A stretch of DNA of 64,000 bases, from the NCBI RefSeq assembly GCF_037975245.1, contig NC_092575.1, positions 23,033,341-23,097,340 of the forward strand. The letters are read 5' to 3'. This document shows, piece after piece, positions 1 through 11,779 of the stretch; the stretch's first letter is position 1; each line of letters begins with the position of its first letter. A program made the position numbers and the translations under genes. Source of the DNA: Apostichopus japonicus. Lineage: Eukaryota; Echinodermata; Holothuroidea; Aspidochirotida; Stichopodidae. The notes beneath the pieces are model-generated. The model did no database searches and was not told where the DNA came from. It saw nothing but the letters and a program-made list of their open reading frames with translations.

Positions 1-75
1 GGCCTAGCTCTCAAGGCAGGCATCAAGAATATGGTCGAGTTGTTCGCCTCTTCTAATTTGGCTGTTGTCATTGAC

Positions 76-405
76 ATCAAACTATATGACCAAAAAGTCC
101 AACAGAGACTGACCTAAGATGAAGGATACCACATGAAAAACAAGTTCTTAAATATTCTATGACATTACTAAACCTTGCAACGTCGTTCTTTCGACTAACA
201 GGCAATGAGCGCTAAAGGCAAGACTAGCAGGATAAAGTGTAACCTGCAGAGACTATTCGTGGCAAAGTAGCAAAAATGCAAGTTATATATTTGTTGTACC
301 ATGATTGATATTGATAATTGTAGAGACAGAGCAAAGATTTGAAATTAGGAATCAAAATTAAAACTTTCAGTATTGAGATACTGCATCATTGATGCTCTTG
401 TTGTA
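76..405 (+). repeat. Dispersed repeat, copy 1 (inverted partner at 43.64-43.97 kb)
   Basis: This stretch reappears as its reverse complement at 43638-43970, with scattered substitutions and small indels along about 330 bp. Shared landmarks include ACTATATGACCAAAAAGTCC and the near-palindrome CAGTATTGAGATACTG. No coding frame and no terminal inverted repeats were recognised. It lies in the intron or upstream region of the SPRING1-like gene. Confidence 0.8.
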
Positions 406-575
406 ATTCCATTTCATTGATATTGAATTGTGTGAGTACCCTTGCATCAAAATTTGACCCAATTGCACAGCTTATGGGGTATACTAGAGACTTGCGGCCT
501 TAGCAGACTTTACACAATGTTACAACCATTTTTCTGATACTGAACATAAACATTAAATTAATCTTTGATAATCAG

Positions 576-2841
576 GCTATGTGTGCCAATGGCAGGACAT
601 GATGCCGAGTGGATGCTGTGACCCTACTGCAGTGAAAACCAGGCACTATACCTGTAGAGGCTGCTCCAACAACCACTGCTGTGCTGTCTACGAGCATTGT
701 GTCTCATGTTGTCTCCATCCTGAAAAGGTACGGTAGTGTCAAAGTGTCTTCTCTTGTCCTTATGCAAAGGATACTTTTTAAGAAAAGTCACCCAGGAAAG
801 AACCTGGGCACAAAAACCAAACTACCAAACGACTGATCCGCTCTCAACCCAGTCCACTTGCATCGGGACTGTGACTGTGTGTCGACACACTAGCTATAAT
901 CTCAGGAATCGTGCATTGACACCAACATATAGAGTGCAAGTTTTCATAAACTATAGTTTCCACAATTTTTATTCCCTAATTGGGTTTCTGTTTCCTAACT
1001 TTTATACATTTTATGAATGCACATAACATTTTATTTATTTTATTAATTATACTCACCATTTTCCTATTTATGAACTGTATTTTATGCAATTTATACTGGA
1101 ATAATTGAAACGAAACGAAAGATGTAAAGATGTTCATTGACGGGTGTGCATCACCATTCCCCTCGAAAAGGAACAGATACTACACATGATCTTAGCCAAA
1201 AGGCCTAGAAGCGATGATGAAACTTATGCAAATGATGTGACTATTTAATTTCAGCCCATGTCATTTAGTGCTCACATTTTGTGTAGCAGTGTTGAGGTTG
1301 ATGGATTTTGCTCAGGCTCATATAATCTGAATAAAAAGTAATTTATGGCAGCACACGACTGCTACACATGTTTGCATTTGTGTAGCAGTTTGCCCACTTT
1401 TTTGAGAATTTTTAAACCTATTCCCTGCATGTGGAGACATTTCATGTTCTACTCGATATTGCAGTCGTACCTACCAAGCTACTGTACCAACATGATGATA
1501 ATGTATGAATACAAATTTCTGTAACTACTGAATATAGTACATTAGATCCTATTAAGTATTGGATCCTTTTAGTCCCCCCCCTGGCCCCCCTAAAGATCAC
1601 CTGCTGTCATTGTTGCTTACTAAGAACTGTTAGTTGAAAAGAGATGACTGTAGTTAGTTTGGTAATTCAGTGAGGGATAAAGAGTGTGAAAACTGTTAGT
1701 AGTGATAGTGTGTGCAGTTGGTATGGTAGATTGATATGAGGAAAACAGTAAGTGGATAGCACTGATGGTCACCAAGAAATAAATCAACTACAGGACGTTA
1801 AGGTTCTGTGTTTCATTTCTTTGATTTTGTTATAAGTCTTGTTATTTTTTCCTTTGTTTTTCCAAATATTTCTGCTTTTACACCAAATATTTGTACTCAT
1901 TTATGAATTCTCTAGGAAGCTGTGCTGAAAGAATTCCTAAGCAAAGCGAGCAACACCTTCAGGCTCCTGTTTCAGGTCACACGAGACCACTATGAACTTT
2001 GTCTTTTGAAATGCAGGACATCTTCAGAGGTAAGTTATCGACGTGACAATTGTCGTAGGAAGTTGTGAACAGATTCGTGTGTTTATAACGTATGAAAATA
2101 CAACAACGTAGAGAAACAGTCAGGATATAAACTTAAAAATAGATCTTAAAGGTTAATCCATAGATCAGGGTTCTGACTTGTGACAGCTTGAGTTTTCTTT
2201 ATTCTCCATATTAACATTAACTTTTATGAAAATGTAACCGGCAAATCAGTTGTATTTTGTAGTATAAACAGATACTTAATTATAGCAATATCTGCTGACT
2301 TATCTTTACAAAGTTGCTGACTTTTCAAATCTAGGTCAAATCAAGGTCACCCAGTTACACCCCAGTTTTATGGAATAATGTACAGACAGACACGTACTAC
2401 TGTAGCAATGCATGGAGGTGCATTGTAAGGAAAACTGATGCATACAGTCGACAGGTGCTTTCAGTTACATAGTAATATTAATAAATAAGTGAGCATGTAG
2501 TGTACGGAAGGAATTGGTGACCTTTGCACAAGTGTGTGTGATGAAGGGGTACTATTAAAAACTATAAGCATGCACTAAACTAAGAATGACAGAATAAGTG
2601 TACAAGACACCGACCTCTGATCAGACTGGTGCCTTCAGACAAATTGGTTAAAGCCAGGTAAAGCTATTGACATCATGACATTTCCCAAAGGTTTATGGCC
2701 CGTTAAAAGTATAAAATATTAAAAGTCTTTTTCACTCACATTCTCTCACCGCAGAGCGTTCAACATGAGAACACGTACCGTGATCCGATTGCTAAACACT
2801 GCTACGGTGATAAACAGCCCGAGTTGATGCTAGCAACGTGA
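576..2841 (+). CDS. SPRING1: SPRING1-like (C12orf49 family) SREBP-pathway Golgi regulator, last three coding exons (5' part outside window)
   Basis: Exons are 576-727, 1916-2029 and 2755-2841 (stop TGA at 2839-2841). Each internal boundary has AG/GT signals, and the phases agree: 2 nt carried in, then 0 and 0. They encode 116 residues. Visible hallmarks are a cysteine-rich core beginning GYVCQW, with CC pairs and the string CVSCC, then a helix ending [12 protein letters not shown], then the signature [18 protein letters not shown] near the C-terminus. These match the conserved C-terminal half of SPRING (C12orf49), a single-pass Golgi protein needed for site-1 protease/SCAP-dependent SREBP activation in vertebrates. 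The N-terminal membrane segment must lie upstream of position 1. The final exon is unusual because its last 62 bases start a tandem array that runs into the 3' region. Family call is confident; function is by homology. Confidence 0.93.
875..1128 (+). mobile_element. Possible LINE 3' end relic
   Basis: A short frame contains [12 protein letters not shown] followed by a Phe-rich tail. This resembles the extreme C-terminus of non-LTR retrotransposon ORF2 proteins (YNLRN...P...SF). It is followed by an AT-rich segment ending in a short GAAAC-type tail near 1120. It is severely truncated and sits in a SPRING1-like intron. Low-moderate confidence. Confidence 0.35.
1171..1215 (-). pseudogene. U2 snRNA 5'-end fragment (truncated snRNA pseudogene)
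   Basis: Read on the minus strand from 1215 this begins ATCGCTTCTAGGCCTTTTGG and continues through GCTAAGATCATGTGTAG to TATCTGTTC. That matches the first ~45 nt of metazoan U2 snRNA (recalled consensus) with about two substitutions. Similarity stops abruptly after GTTC; no branch-point-binding continuation, Sm site or 3' stem-loops follow. It is therefore a 3'-truncated retro-fragment, not a functional U2 gene. It lies in a SPRING1-like intron about 45 bp beyond a possible LINE tail of opposite orientation. Confidence 0.8.
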
Positions 2842-3304
2842 TGCAATTGCTAAGCACTGCTATGGTGATAAACAGCCGAGTTGATGCTAGCAACGTGATA
2901 CGATTGCTGAACACTGCTAGGGTGATAAACAGCCCAAGTTGATGCTAGCAACATGATGCGATTGCTAAACACTGCTACAGTGATAAACAGCCCGAGTTGA
3001 TTCTAGCAACGTGATCGGATTGCTAAACACTGCTACGGTGATAAACAGCCCAAGTTGATGCTAGCAACATGATGCGATTGCTAAACACTGCTACGGTGAC
3101 AAACAGCCCGAGTTGATGCTAGCAACGTGATCCGATTGCTAAACACTGCTACGGTGATAAACAGCCCGAGTTGATGCTAGCAACGTGATCCGATTGCTAA
3201 ACACTGCTACGGTGATAAACAGCCCGAGTGGATGCTAGCAACGTGATGCTATTGCTAAACACTGCTACGGTCATAAACAGCTGGAGTTGATGCTAGCAAC
3301 GTGA
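2780..3304 (+). repeat. 58-bp minisatellite derived from the terminal SPRING1-like coding exon (9 units)
   Basis: Units start at 2780, 2838, 2895, 2953, 3011, 3069, 3127, 3185 and 3243, with a period of 58 bp (one unit 57). The first unit is the coding end of the gene ([19 protein letters not shown]-stop), and the next eight are near-copies with a few substitutions. Each unit carries TGA at its junction. Because 58 is not a multiple of 3, read-through would change frame from unit to unit. It lies in the predicted 3' UTR. Confidence 0.95.
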
Positions 3305-4006
3305 ACGATCCAGAGATGCCATGAAACTGGATCATCGATATCCGATGGAGCTGACATCCAAAGACTTTGAAGCAAGGAGTCAACTGACCGGACCAGTCCC
3401 GTTCTTGTCAGCGATGCTCGGGAGGGAGTACTTAACACTTACCAAAGATCATCTATTACATAATGAATAGTTTGTGCAAAGTAAGGATGTTGTCCACCAT
3501 CTTTATATTCAGATGTAAGAAGCTGTTGTAAAAAGGATGATGGTTTCTTTCTTCCTTTTGTGTTATTTCAGCTATTTTCTGGGGGGGTAAAAAAGGTGTA
3601 ATTTTGAATCACAAAGAGCATGATATATATAAGGCCTCAAAATTTCACCTATCTAGCCCACTTGTTTAAGAATGCCATAAACAGCTTCTAGCTCAAAATC
3701 AAGTTCTCACTGGCCATTTTCCTGTATGACAATATGTGCACATCAGTTTCTGTACAGGATTTTGAGAGCAGTGCAATAATATCTGCTGGAAGTTAGTAGT
3801 AATACTGGGCTCATGTTGCTGTAGGTACGAAAATCATTCTTTTACCGATCATTGCGAAATGGACTTATCACATGTTTAAATTCTCAATGTCTAATTGCCA
3901 GTTCCCTTTTTTTTTTGGTAATGGCAAATTCCACTGACATTTAGCCAGTAATTAGCCCAAACTTTCAAGGCCAGATGTATGTCCTTGCCATGAGATTGAA
4001 GAGGTG

Positions 4007-4067
<61 letters not shown>

Positions 4068-7000
4068 CAGTACTAGCCAAAGAGGAGATGAGAAGTCACA
4101 TCATCGTTAACTATAGTTACAGATGAGACTTTGCATAGATTGTGCAGTTCATGCTACCCTTAATTTATTAATGTGTTATGATTTCTCTCCTGAATGGGTA
4201 CTGAAATTCAAAGTTGTATGTTTATATATTACGTAGTGCTGTTATGCATGTTCTGTGCTGCTTTCAGTACACCTGCCATTTAGTATATACTATACTATAG
4301 ATATGATATTCCACTGGCCCAATCTAAAGGGTCGTAAAACTGCATAAATTGCTCGTCAGAAAGACATTACCCTCATCCTCCCCATTGCTTTATGCTCTTG
4401 ACTTGCCTATAGACTTGACTGTAAATTGCAGTTATATCACTGTTAAGTGGTTATAAAGAACTCCCTATATACAGTAGCAACTATAGCGACCAGAATTTTA
4501 TGGTTGGTTTGAACCTTGAAAAAGCCCTTGACTTTGAATTCTTGGGGGCAAAGGTAGTTGTTTAAAAATGTTTGGCCCAGTCTGTAAAGGTTTACAGAGT
4601 TCGAGCTATCATCTTCTCACAGCATCTGGTAGTGTGCTAAATTTACAGCTATAAAGGTCTCTCGGGAATGCTTATAAAAATGTATGATTCTTAGACAGAA
4701 AGAATTGTGCTGTATATCCTTAACTTAAGGAAAAGTTTTTGACAATTCCTCAGAAACCATTTAGTGTACACTATGATGTGACATACAGTTGGTTTCATAT
4801 GGAATATTTCAAAGTTGGCAGTTATGTAGCATTCAACATTTGGTTGAACGCAAGACTAATATTGAACTGTCGAGAAAGGAAAGTTGACATTTTCAAAGAT
4901 CTGAATCTTTCCAGAGGACAGTGACAGATCACAGATACTGTTTAATGTAGACACCCTTCCCCCTTTCCCCCACCCCAACCTCCATAAGTTCATAGCATTT
5001 CAGTGTTCTTCCTTTGGTCATTATTAGTAAGTTTATTAGCTGACTTTTCATCTGGATGCATGATGTTAAGGATAAATTGGTCTACTGATGGAGTATATAT
5101 ACAACAATTGCTTTTAATTTACACAGTAATTACTTTCAGCAGTAGGTGATAGCATAGCAGGCATGAAAAGCCTTTGCTTCAAAATTTCTTTCCCGATTTT
5201 TGCTAACTTCTTAAAAGAATAGTTAAGATCTAACCTCATATTTTAAATCTTAAAACCCTACTTTGATCCTGCCAGCAACAAGACTTTTGGGGTACTGTAT
5301 TTTTCCAAGACTGTTCGCCAGTTTTTTGCTACATTTAGCTACGACATACCAGGAAGAAAATTTAAACTTTCATCTCTGGAATAAACTATGGGTAATTAGT
5401 ATCCATTTTGCCATTTTTTTTTTGGGAGGTGGGGTTAGGGGGGGGGGGTTTAGATAGCACCTCAATGGTAGTTCCTTCTACTGCAATGCAAAAATGTGGA
5501 TTGTTGTTGACAAAATGAAAAGTTTTACAAAGAAATGGACTTTGGCCTGTCATGATTAGGGACATGTTTTCTGATGTAGTCATTGAAGTGCATATAGATA
5601 TGTCCATTAAGGTTTGCATAATAACCGTACTCATATAGACGGATGTTACAAGACCATGTTGACTAACACTTCAATATCCATTATGCCAAAGAGCTTTATG
5701 GATGTCAAAGTAATATCAAAAGTCAACTTATCTGGTGTGATACATTGCCGTGTATGCATAGGATTGTGTGAAACAAAATGTGATTAGTTATCAGCTTGCT
5801 CTTCTCTATCATTATGATATGATTAACAAAGAAACACCCCCTCCGCTTCTCCCCTCCCATTCCCCTTCCCCAATTGAAAAAAAAACAAACAAAGTTTTGT
5901 TATTTTTGCTAATATCAAACTCTTTTCTAATAATTGCAAAGGTGAATTTTTAATTTCAACTCTGGTTTTTGCTGATAATTTGTTTGCTCTATCAACAATT
6001 TTGTGTTTTATTTGTTGCCAGTCAATTTTGAGTTTCTCTGGTTGTTTTTAGTCAATACATTTGATATTCAGTATAACATTTTTATTTTTTTTTATTGTAA
6101 AAAGTGCCAAATTTTCACTGATAATACCTTCCTCTTGCTGAAATGGTTGTACCAGATGAAATTTGTGTGGTGTGATGTGTAGAATGTGAGTGGTACTATG
6201 GATTCCATCTGACCAGAACATCTAGCTAAGAAACAGCTTACTTGAGACCTCCAAATTTAAGATTGGATTGCTTGCATACTAGATCACAGAATTCATATTG
6301 CATATTTACCAGTGGTAAGAATACCATTCCCTCATATCATATTCGTTGCTCTATCAAAGTTTGATCTGAATCTTTCTCAGTAGATGTCAGTAGTCTGTTT
6401 GCCCGCTGTTGGTAAAATTTATCATATTTAAAAAAATATATATATGAAAACAATACTAACCATGTGGAATTAATTCTTAGTGTGATTGCCTGGGAGTTGT
6501 TTTGTTATGTCCCACATTCTCACAGCTCTGTCGAGCGCAACACAGCAGGTGAACATTGATGAACTCTGTACTTGATGTGATATCAACTTACAAGAAGAGA
6601 TTAATTTCGAATCCTGGGGTCCTCAGCAACTCATTGGTTACCTCTCTGCTATAGCTACACATACTGAAGAAGTGGATGTATGTACAGAATGTAGAAATGT
6701 AGTTTCGGTGAAATTCTCAAAGGACATAACAGTACATGGTTAAAACGCAATCGTGGTGGAGCCAAGTTGAACTGCCATCACCTCTGGTTAAAGTAAGTGA
6801 AAATGGAACGAGATGAAACATTGAACTTTGACAGTTTTAACTTCCTTGATGGTTGTCTTGCTGACTGTATGTTACTTTGAAAACATGTAGGCAAAAATGT
6901 GGTCATAGAATTATCAGTACCATACAAAATAGATATTTTCACATTTTTCCAGGAGTACTTTTTTAAAATAATTTTTTGAACGTTTGTGGCCATTTTAGCA

Positions 7001-7890
7001 TATCTAGCAATATTTTTTGTTGTCACTTTGTACAATCCATGTCAAAGTTATAAGCAGAACGATGAAGCAAATTCTTAGTCGCATAGACCGTATTATTGCA
7101 TATCAACATGCTTGGGCAGAAGATGAGGTCATTTATGTCAATGTATGCTAATAAGGGTAATCATTAATTACAAGCGCATTTATTCCGAACTGGACAAGCC
7201 ACGTGAAGGTTTAAACTCATAACGAATGGACATTCCTATTTCATTTTACTTTTATTAAAAATTGTAAATATTTAAGTATGTGATATATAATATAATACAA
7301 CAAGAAAAATATGAAAATGAGCATTTTTGTGTCGTCAGTTTTCTGTGTTGTCTTGGTAAGGTTTTGCGTAATCTTGGTTTTGCGTAAATTTTGGTATATT
7401 CGTACAAGAAGGGTAAGACTTTCTGCAATAAAATGAAGATAAGTGGAAGGTGGGCGGGGAGGAGCGGAGTGCCTCACCTTTAATCCCATTTGCAGTCAAT
7501 ACTAGAAATATCGCAATAAAGGGTGTTACAAAACTAATCTAGCCATATAAATTATCGTTAAATTGCGCCCATACGCCAAACTATTCGACAAAGTTTTGAC
7601 ACTGGTGAGGGTGGAGGGGAAGGGGATTTGAGCTGCCTAATGGTGATTTAAACTTTTATCTGGAAATCATACCCGAAGCGGAACGGAGCGATGAAGTGGG
7701 CTTCATCTGATGGTAGCTAAATAGGTCGCTAATGTCTCCCTATTGTCGCTATTGTATACGAAACAAAAAATTGTACAAAGAAAGGAAAACGATCGAAAAA
7801 AAAGCAATTAATGGAGAGGAAACAAGAACAACTTAATCGGATTATTGATTTTAAGATGAAGAACATCATTCTCGTCTTCAATATCGCCAT
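3305..7890. other. Intergenic; no supported gene
   Basis: It contains a (TA)n microsatellite at about 4010-4064, poly-G and poly-A tracts (about 5410-5450, 5878-5890) and short random open frames without recognisable domains or splice context. No RNA gene was recognised. Confidence 0.6.
4010..4064. repeat. (TA)n microsatellite
   Basis: Pure TA dinucleotide tract of about 55 bp. Confidence 0.97.
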
Positions 7891-7904
7891 CGTCCCCGAG
7901 ATTA

Positions 7905-8075
7905 ATAGACTTCGTCCCCAATACACATCGTGACGGTCCCCACTACACATTGTGACGATCCCCAATACACATTGTGACGGTCCCCAATAGACATCGTCCC
8001 AATAGACAGTCTTCAATAGGTGTAGGCACCAATAGACATCGTCCCTAATATAAATCGTCCCTAATAGACATAAGC
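7905..8075. repeat. Degenerate ~22-bp minisatellite
   Basis: Repeats of the form GTCCCCAATACACATCGTGA recur at about 22-bp spacing (near 7914, 7936, 7958 and 7980), then decay to shorter GTCCCAATAGACA-like units to about 8070. A 141-codon minus-strand open frame across it is a by-product of the repeat. Confidence 0.7.
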
Positions 8076-9043
8076 ATCCCCGGGGCCAGGGTCTCGACTC
8101 CTCTGGTCCCATATGGTAACATACGCCCATTAAAAGCCCCATTGGCTTACACACAAAATCTCAAAAGTACTGTGGTCTGTAAGTCTAGATAGAAGTTCTC
8201 ACTAGCTAAACGCTACCTATCACCAAATAGCTGAAAAGTTGGCCTTTTATGGCACCATCAATTTTCCGTACCATATTTTTTGCTAATAGAGCCTGAAGAT
8301 TTCGCCACTTGTAAACAAACTTCTTCACCCATTTAATAAGCAATTTTCGTACGCTGCCTCGGGAGGCCTAAAGGGGTCTAAACTTGCCTCAATTGACCAT
8401 ATTTTGGCACAACATGAAATTACATTCATGATCTTTAACATGGAAGCCATAAAAAAAAAAAAAAAAAAACAGATCATGATTGATAACAGGTCAAAAAGAT
8501 GTTCTCCCTGATGTTTTGTGGCACTTTTCCTGAAGTATAATGTTTCGTGATTCGTGTTTTGGCTTGCCAAACCTTTGAAAGGTTCGCTAAATTCTCTTCA
8601 TACTTGTGGTGTTGTAGTGTTTTGAAATAAAGCACGTATTAAACCGTATGTATTCATTGCCCCTTCTTACAAACATTTTACCACAAGGTTGTGGCGAGTT
8701 CAACTCAGGGACAGCTTATATTTACTCTGTTACCTGCAGTATTGGTTTAGTTCACCAGTGTTTGTTTCCCCACATTGTTTACTTTATATTGCTTATCACG
8801 GAGTATTTCAGTACCACTGTAGAGGTCAGTGGTCAGTACACGTTGACCTTATCGTAACCGTTTTGAAATTTAGTATTTTTTCATCCTTCATTTTTATTCC
8901 AATTTTCGTTTGCATATATCTTTGTACATGAAGTAAAGTCTTTTAAACATGCAATAAGAAGCAAAAAAATAAAATAAAAAAATACACGAGTAAGATATGA
9001 CAAGCTGTATTGTAAATATTATATATAAGAAATATAAGTATAT

Positions 9044-9510
9044 GAGTAAAAGTAAGTTGGACTGACGTTTCGATCCTAGAAGGATCTTCCTCAGAGGCTA
9101 AATGACAAGTAGCAGTAACAGAAGGGTAAAAAAAAAAACAAAAAAAAAAACAGAATGCAGAATGCAGACAGGTTAATGTGCAGGGTGAACACAAAAATAT
9201 AGATGTAAGGGGATTAGTAGACAAGGGATGGAGAGAAGAAAGAATGAAACCAACAGGGGAAGAGCAGAGGTAGGAGATAAACAGTAGAGGGACAAAGAGA
9301 GGATTAAGAGGGTAGGGAATAAACTAGAGAAGTACAAAGACAGAAAGGTGAGGAGAAAAAAATGGTCAGAAGAGAGCTACGAGAAGAGGAGTGACGGGGG
9401 GGGGGGTGGGGGTACTTGTCCCTTATGTTACTGTTACTTGCCATTTAGCCACTGAAGGCGATCCTGCTAGGATCGAAACCTCAGGCCAACTTACTTTTAC
9501 ACATTCTCTT
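9044..9510. mobile_element. Foldback / long-TIR repeat element
   Basis: Two ~85-bp arms are inverted repeats of each other: about 9044-9127 (AAAAGTAAGTTGGACTGACG, then TTTCGATCCTAGAAGGATC) and about 9417-9510 (its reverse complement, ending CCAACTTACTTTTAC). The purine-rich spacer of about 290 bp has no coding capacity. No target-site duplication was identified, so the exact ends are uncertain. Confidence 0.7.
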
Positions 9511-10020
9511 CTCTTACACAGGCTCTTTAGTGGATAAGCAGTTTGCTAACAGTTTTATTTTTTTGTTGAAATAACCAAGCCAAATATAAATAAATCAAAT
9601 CAAATGAACAGATGCGGCTCAAATGTAGCACTAACCGACTTTATTCCGTCATTTTATGGTACGTTTGAAATCGTATACGTCTTTCTTCATCTTCTTCTAG
9701 AATTTAATCATAGCAGACATGCCCAGTGATTAGCATGAATAATCAATTATAATCGATCTATTAATATAATCGATATATTTGGTGACGGGCGTAACCATCA
9801 TGTTTGTATTTTGGTGACTAAGATTCATTATCCTCTACGGGAGGGGTCTAAGGGGGGGGGGGGGGGTCAACATGGTGCTATATTTGAAACTTTTGCAAAA
9901 GTGTTCAAGAATTTCACCTGTTTTTCGGGCAGCACTTACATGTTATGTAGTATGTACTGTAAATTAGGAATTTTGTGTGTGTGTGTAATATTCTGTCGAC
10001 CGGTGGTGAGGATTGAGGGC

Positions 10021-10395
10021 CAGTGGCAGAGCGTCCATACAGTCAGGGGGAGGATGCCCCCCCCCCCCCGACGGACTCAAATGGACTGCTGGCGCCCTTT
10101 TCAGCTTTTTCCACTTTTTTTCTTATCGCGATTAATTACTTTTTTATTGCACTCTCATCTACCTTTTGACATTTGTCCCATTTGTTGGCGATGACACCTA
10201 TTTATTCTTCGTTTATCTGCAAATTAGCAAGGCCTGGATAGGGTAATTCCCGGCGATCTAGGGATTATCTTTACTCAAAAAATTTCTGTACGCTCCGCGC
10301 CAACCTGTGGTGGCGCTCCGCTTAGATAGTGTCGAAAGCGCCCCTATACAGACCATTCTCGACCCCCCTGACCAATACCCCTAGCTCCGCCACTG
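10021..10395. mobile_element. hAT-like MITE, 375 bp, perfect 8-bp target-site duplication
   Basis: The element begins CAGTGGCAGAGC and ends GCTCCGCCACTG, giving a 12-bp terminal inverted repeat with one mismatch. It is flanked on both sides by TTGAGGGC (10013-10020 and 10396-10403). The 8-bp duplication and CAGTG terminus (YARNG type) are typical of hAT transposons. It has no transposase. Inside near 10297-10330 is a G+C-rich core (CGCTCCGCGCCAAC, then TGGCGCTCCGC) shared with other repeats at 12.4, 15.6, 18.1, 25.0 and 50.8 kb. Confidence 0.85.
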
Positions 10396-11779
10396 TTGAG
10401 GGCGGGTGGATTGAGCCCCCTTGATATTAAAACTGGAAGTATAAATAAATGCACCTCTGGTTGTGAATCTTCGCTGTTATATAATAAGGTTGACAATTTG
10501 TTGTTGTTTTATAGTGTCGGTCAATTTTGTTTAATAATTTTTTAAATGATATTCCAAACCTAGTATAGTAGTAAGAGAAACGAAATCAATATTTCATTTT
10601 GACAAATTAAGACACTCCCTCCGTAGTCTCTTGAGCATCAAATGAGTGACATACCAGTGATTAAAGATTCCGTACAATCTTAGGAATTGAGTGCAGGCTA
10701 GACTAAACACGTTTCATATTAATGTTAATTCTATATAATGTATATATACATGCACTTGCAACATGCAACAATAAAATTTAACGCCTCATCCTAACAAACT
10801 CCATTTATCGTGGGAGTTTTGTAGCGATTCACAACATCCAAAGATTTATCCCCCAAAAACACAACAGCTGTTTACTCATCAATGTACAACAAACCAGTCT
10901 ATGTAACGTATTGTATAAATGTGTCTAAATCTGAAAGAAAATTATAAATACATGTGCACAGTGTAACAGAACAGGGAGTTCGCCGTAAATACCGGTATAA
11001 AATAACATGCAGATATACGTAGTACATTAGAATAGAATATAAGGCCGGGGGATTAAATATTATGATTTATTCCCGTCGTGAGTAGACGGCGATTTAAACT
11101 TTTATTGTATCCGGTTCACATCGCTTCTTGCCACAACGGTTCTAACCAGGGGCGCAACCACCAGTTTTTGTACCAAGGGAGGAGGGAGGAGGGGGGGGGG
11201 GGTTCTATTCCCGATTGATATTGGTAAAGTGTAGTGTGTTTAGATGCAAAAATTTTGGTACGAAAATTTTGCAACTTTTGAAACTGTTTTCAACATTCAT
11301 ATGTTTATAAGTTGTACCGCATACATATGTCAATATTTATATACTGTACACTAGCGTTTTCTTGGTATTAATTTTGCTAGTGGGTGGGGGGGGGGGGAGG
11401 AGGGGAGGATTCCCCTTGATTTTCTTCTGGGGACTATTGTACCCCTTGTTTTCACCTTCACCAGATAGGTCTGCTAATTTTTAACCCATGAATAGTTTTT
11501 TTTTTAAAAAAAACGTTTAGCCGTTCTGAAAAGAGCATACAAAATGCATTATGGTTTTGATTACTTCATTGCATAGACTTTTGCTTGTTCACCAGAGATA
11601 GTTCTTATAGTGTTTTACTGAATTACTATTTTGATGTACACTAATATACTGTGGCATGATAAACACAGGCCAGTCTACTGTACGTGGCAATACACACCTC
11701 CACCAACAATAACAGGCTTCTTGTACTCAATATGGAAAATCCATATACCATATATGAGAAATATCAATGATTGCTACTA

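Noticed and set aside
736-1026. 96-codon frame after the SPRING1-like exon as a coding extension
   Set aside because: The exon has a clean GT donor at 728 and splices in phase to 1916; this frame has a LINE-like tail sequence and no SPRING resemblance.
7729-8154. 141-codon minus-strand open frame
   Set aside because: Much of it is translated from the 22-bp minisatellite at 7905-8075; no domain.
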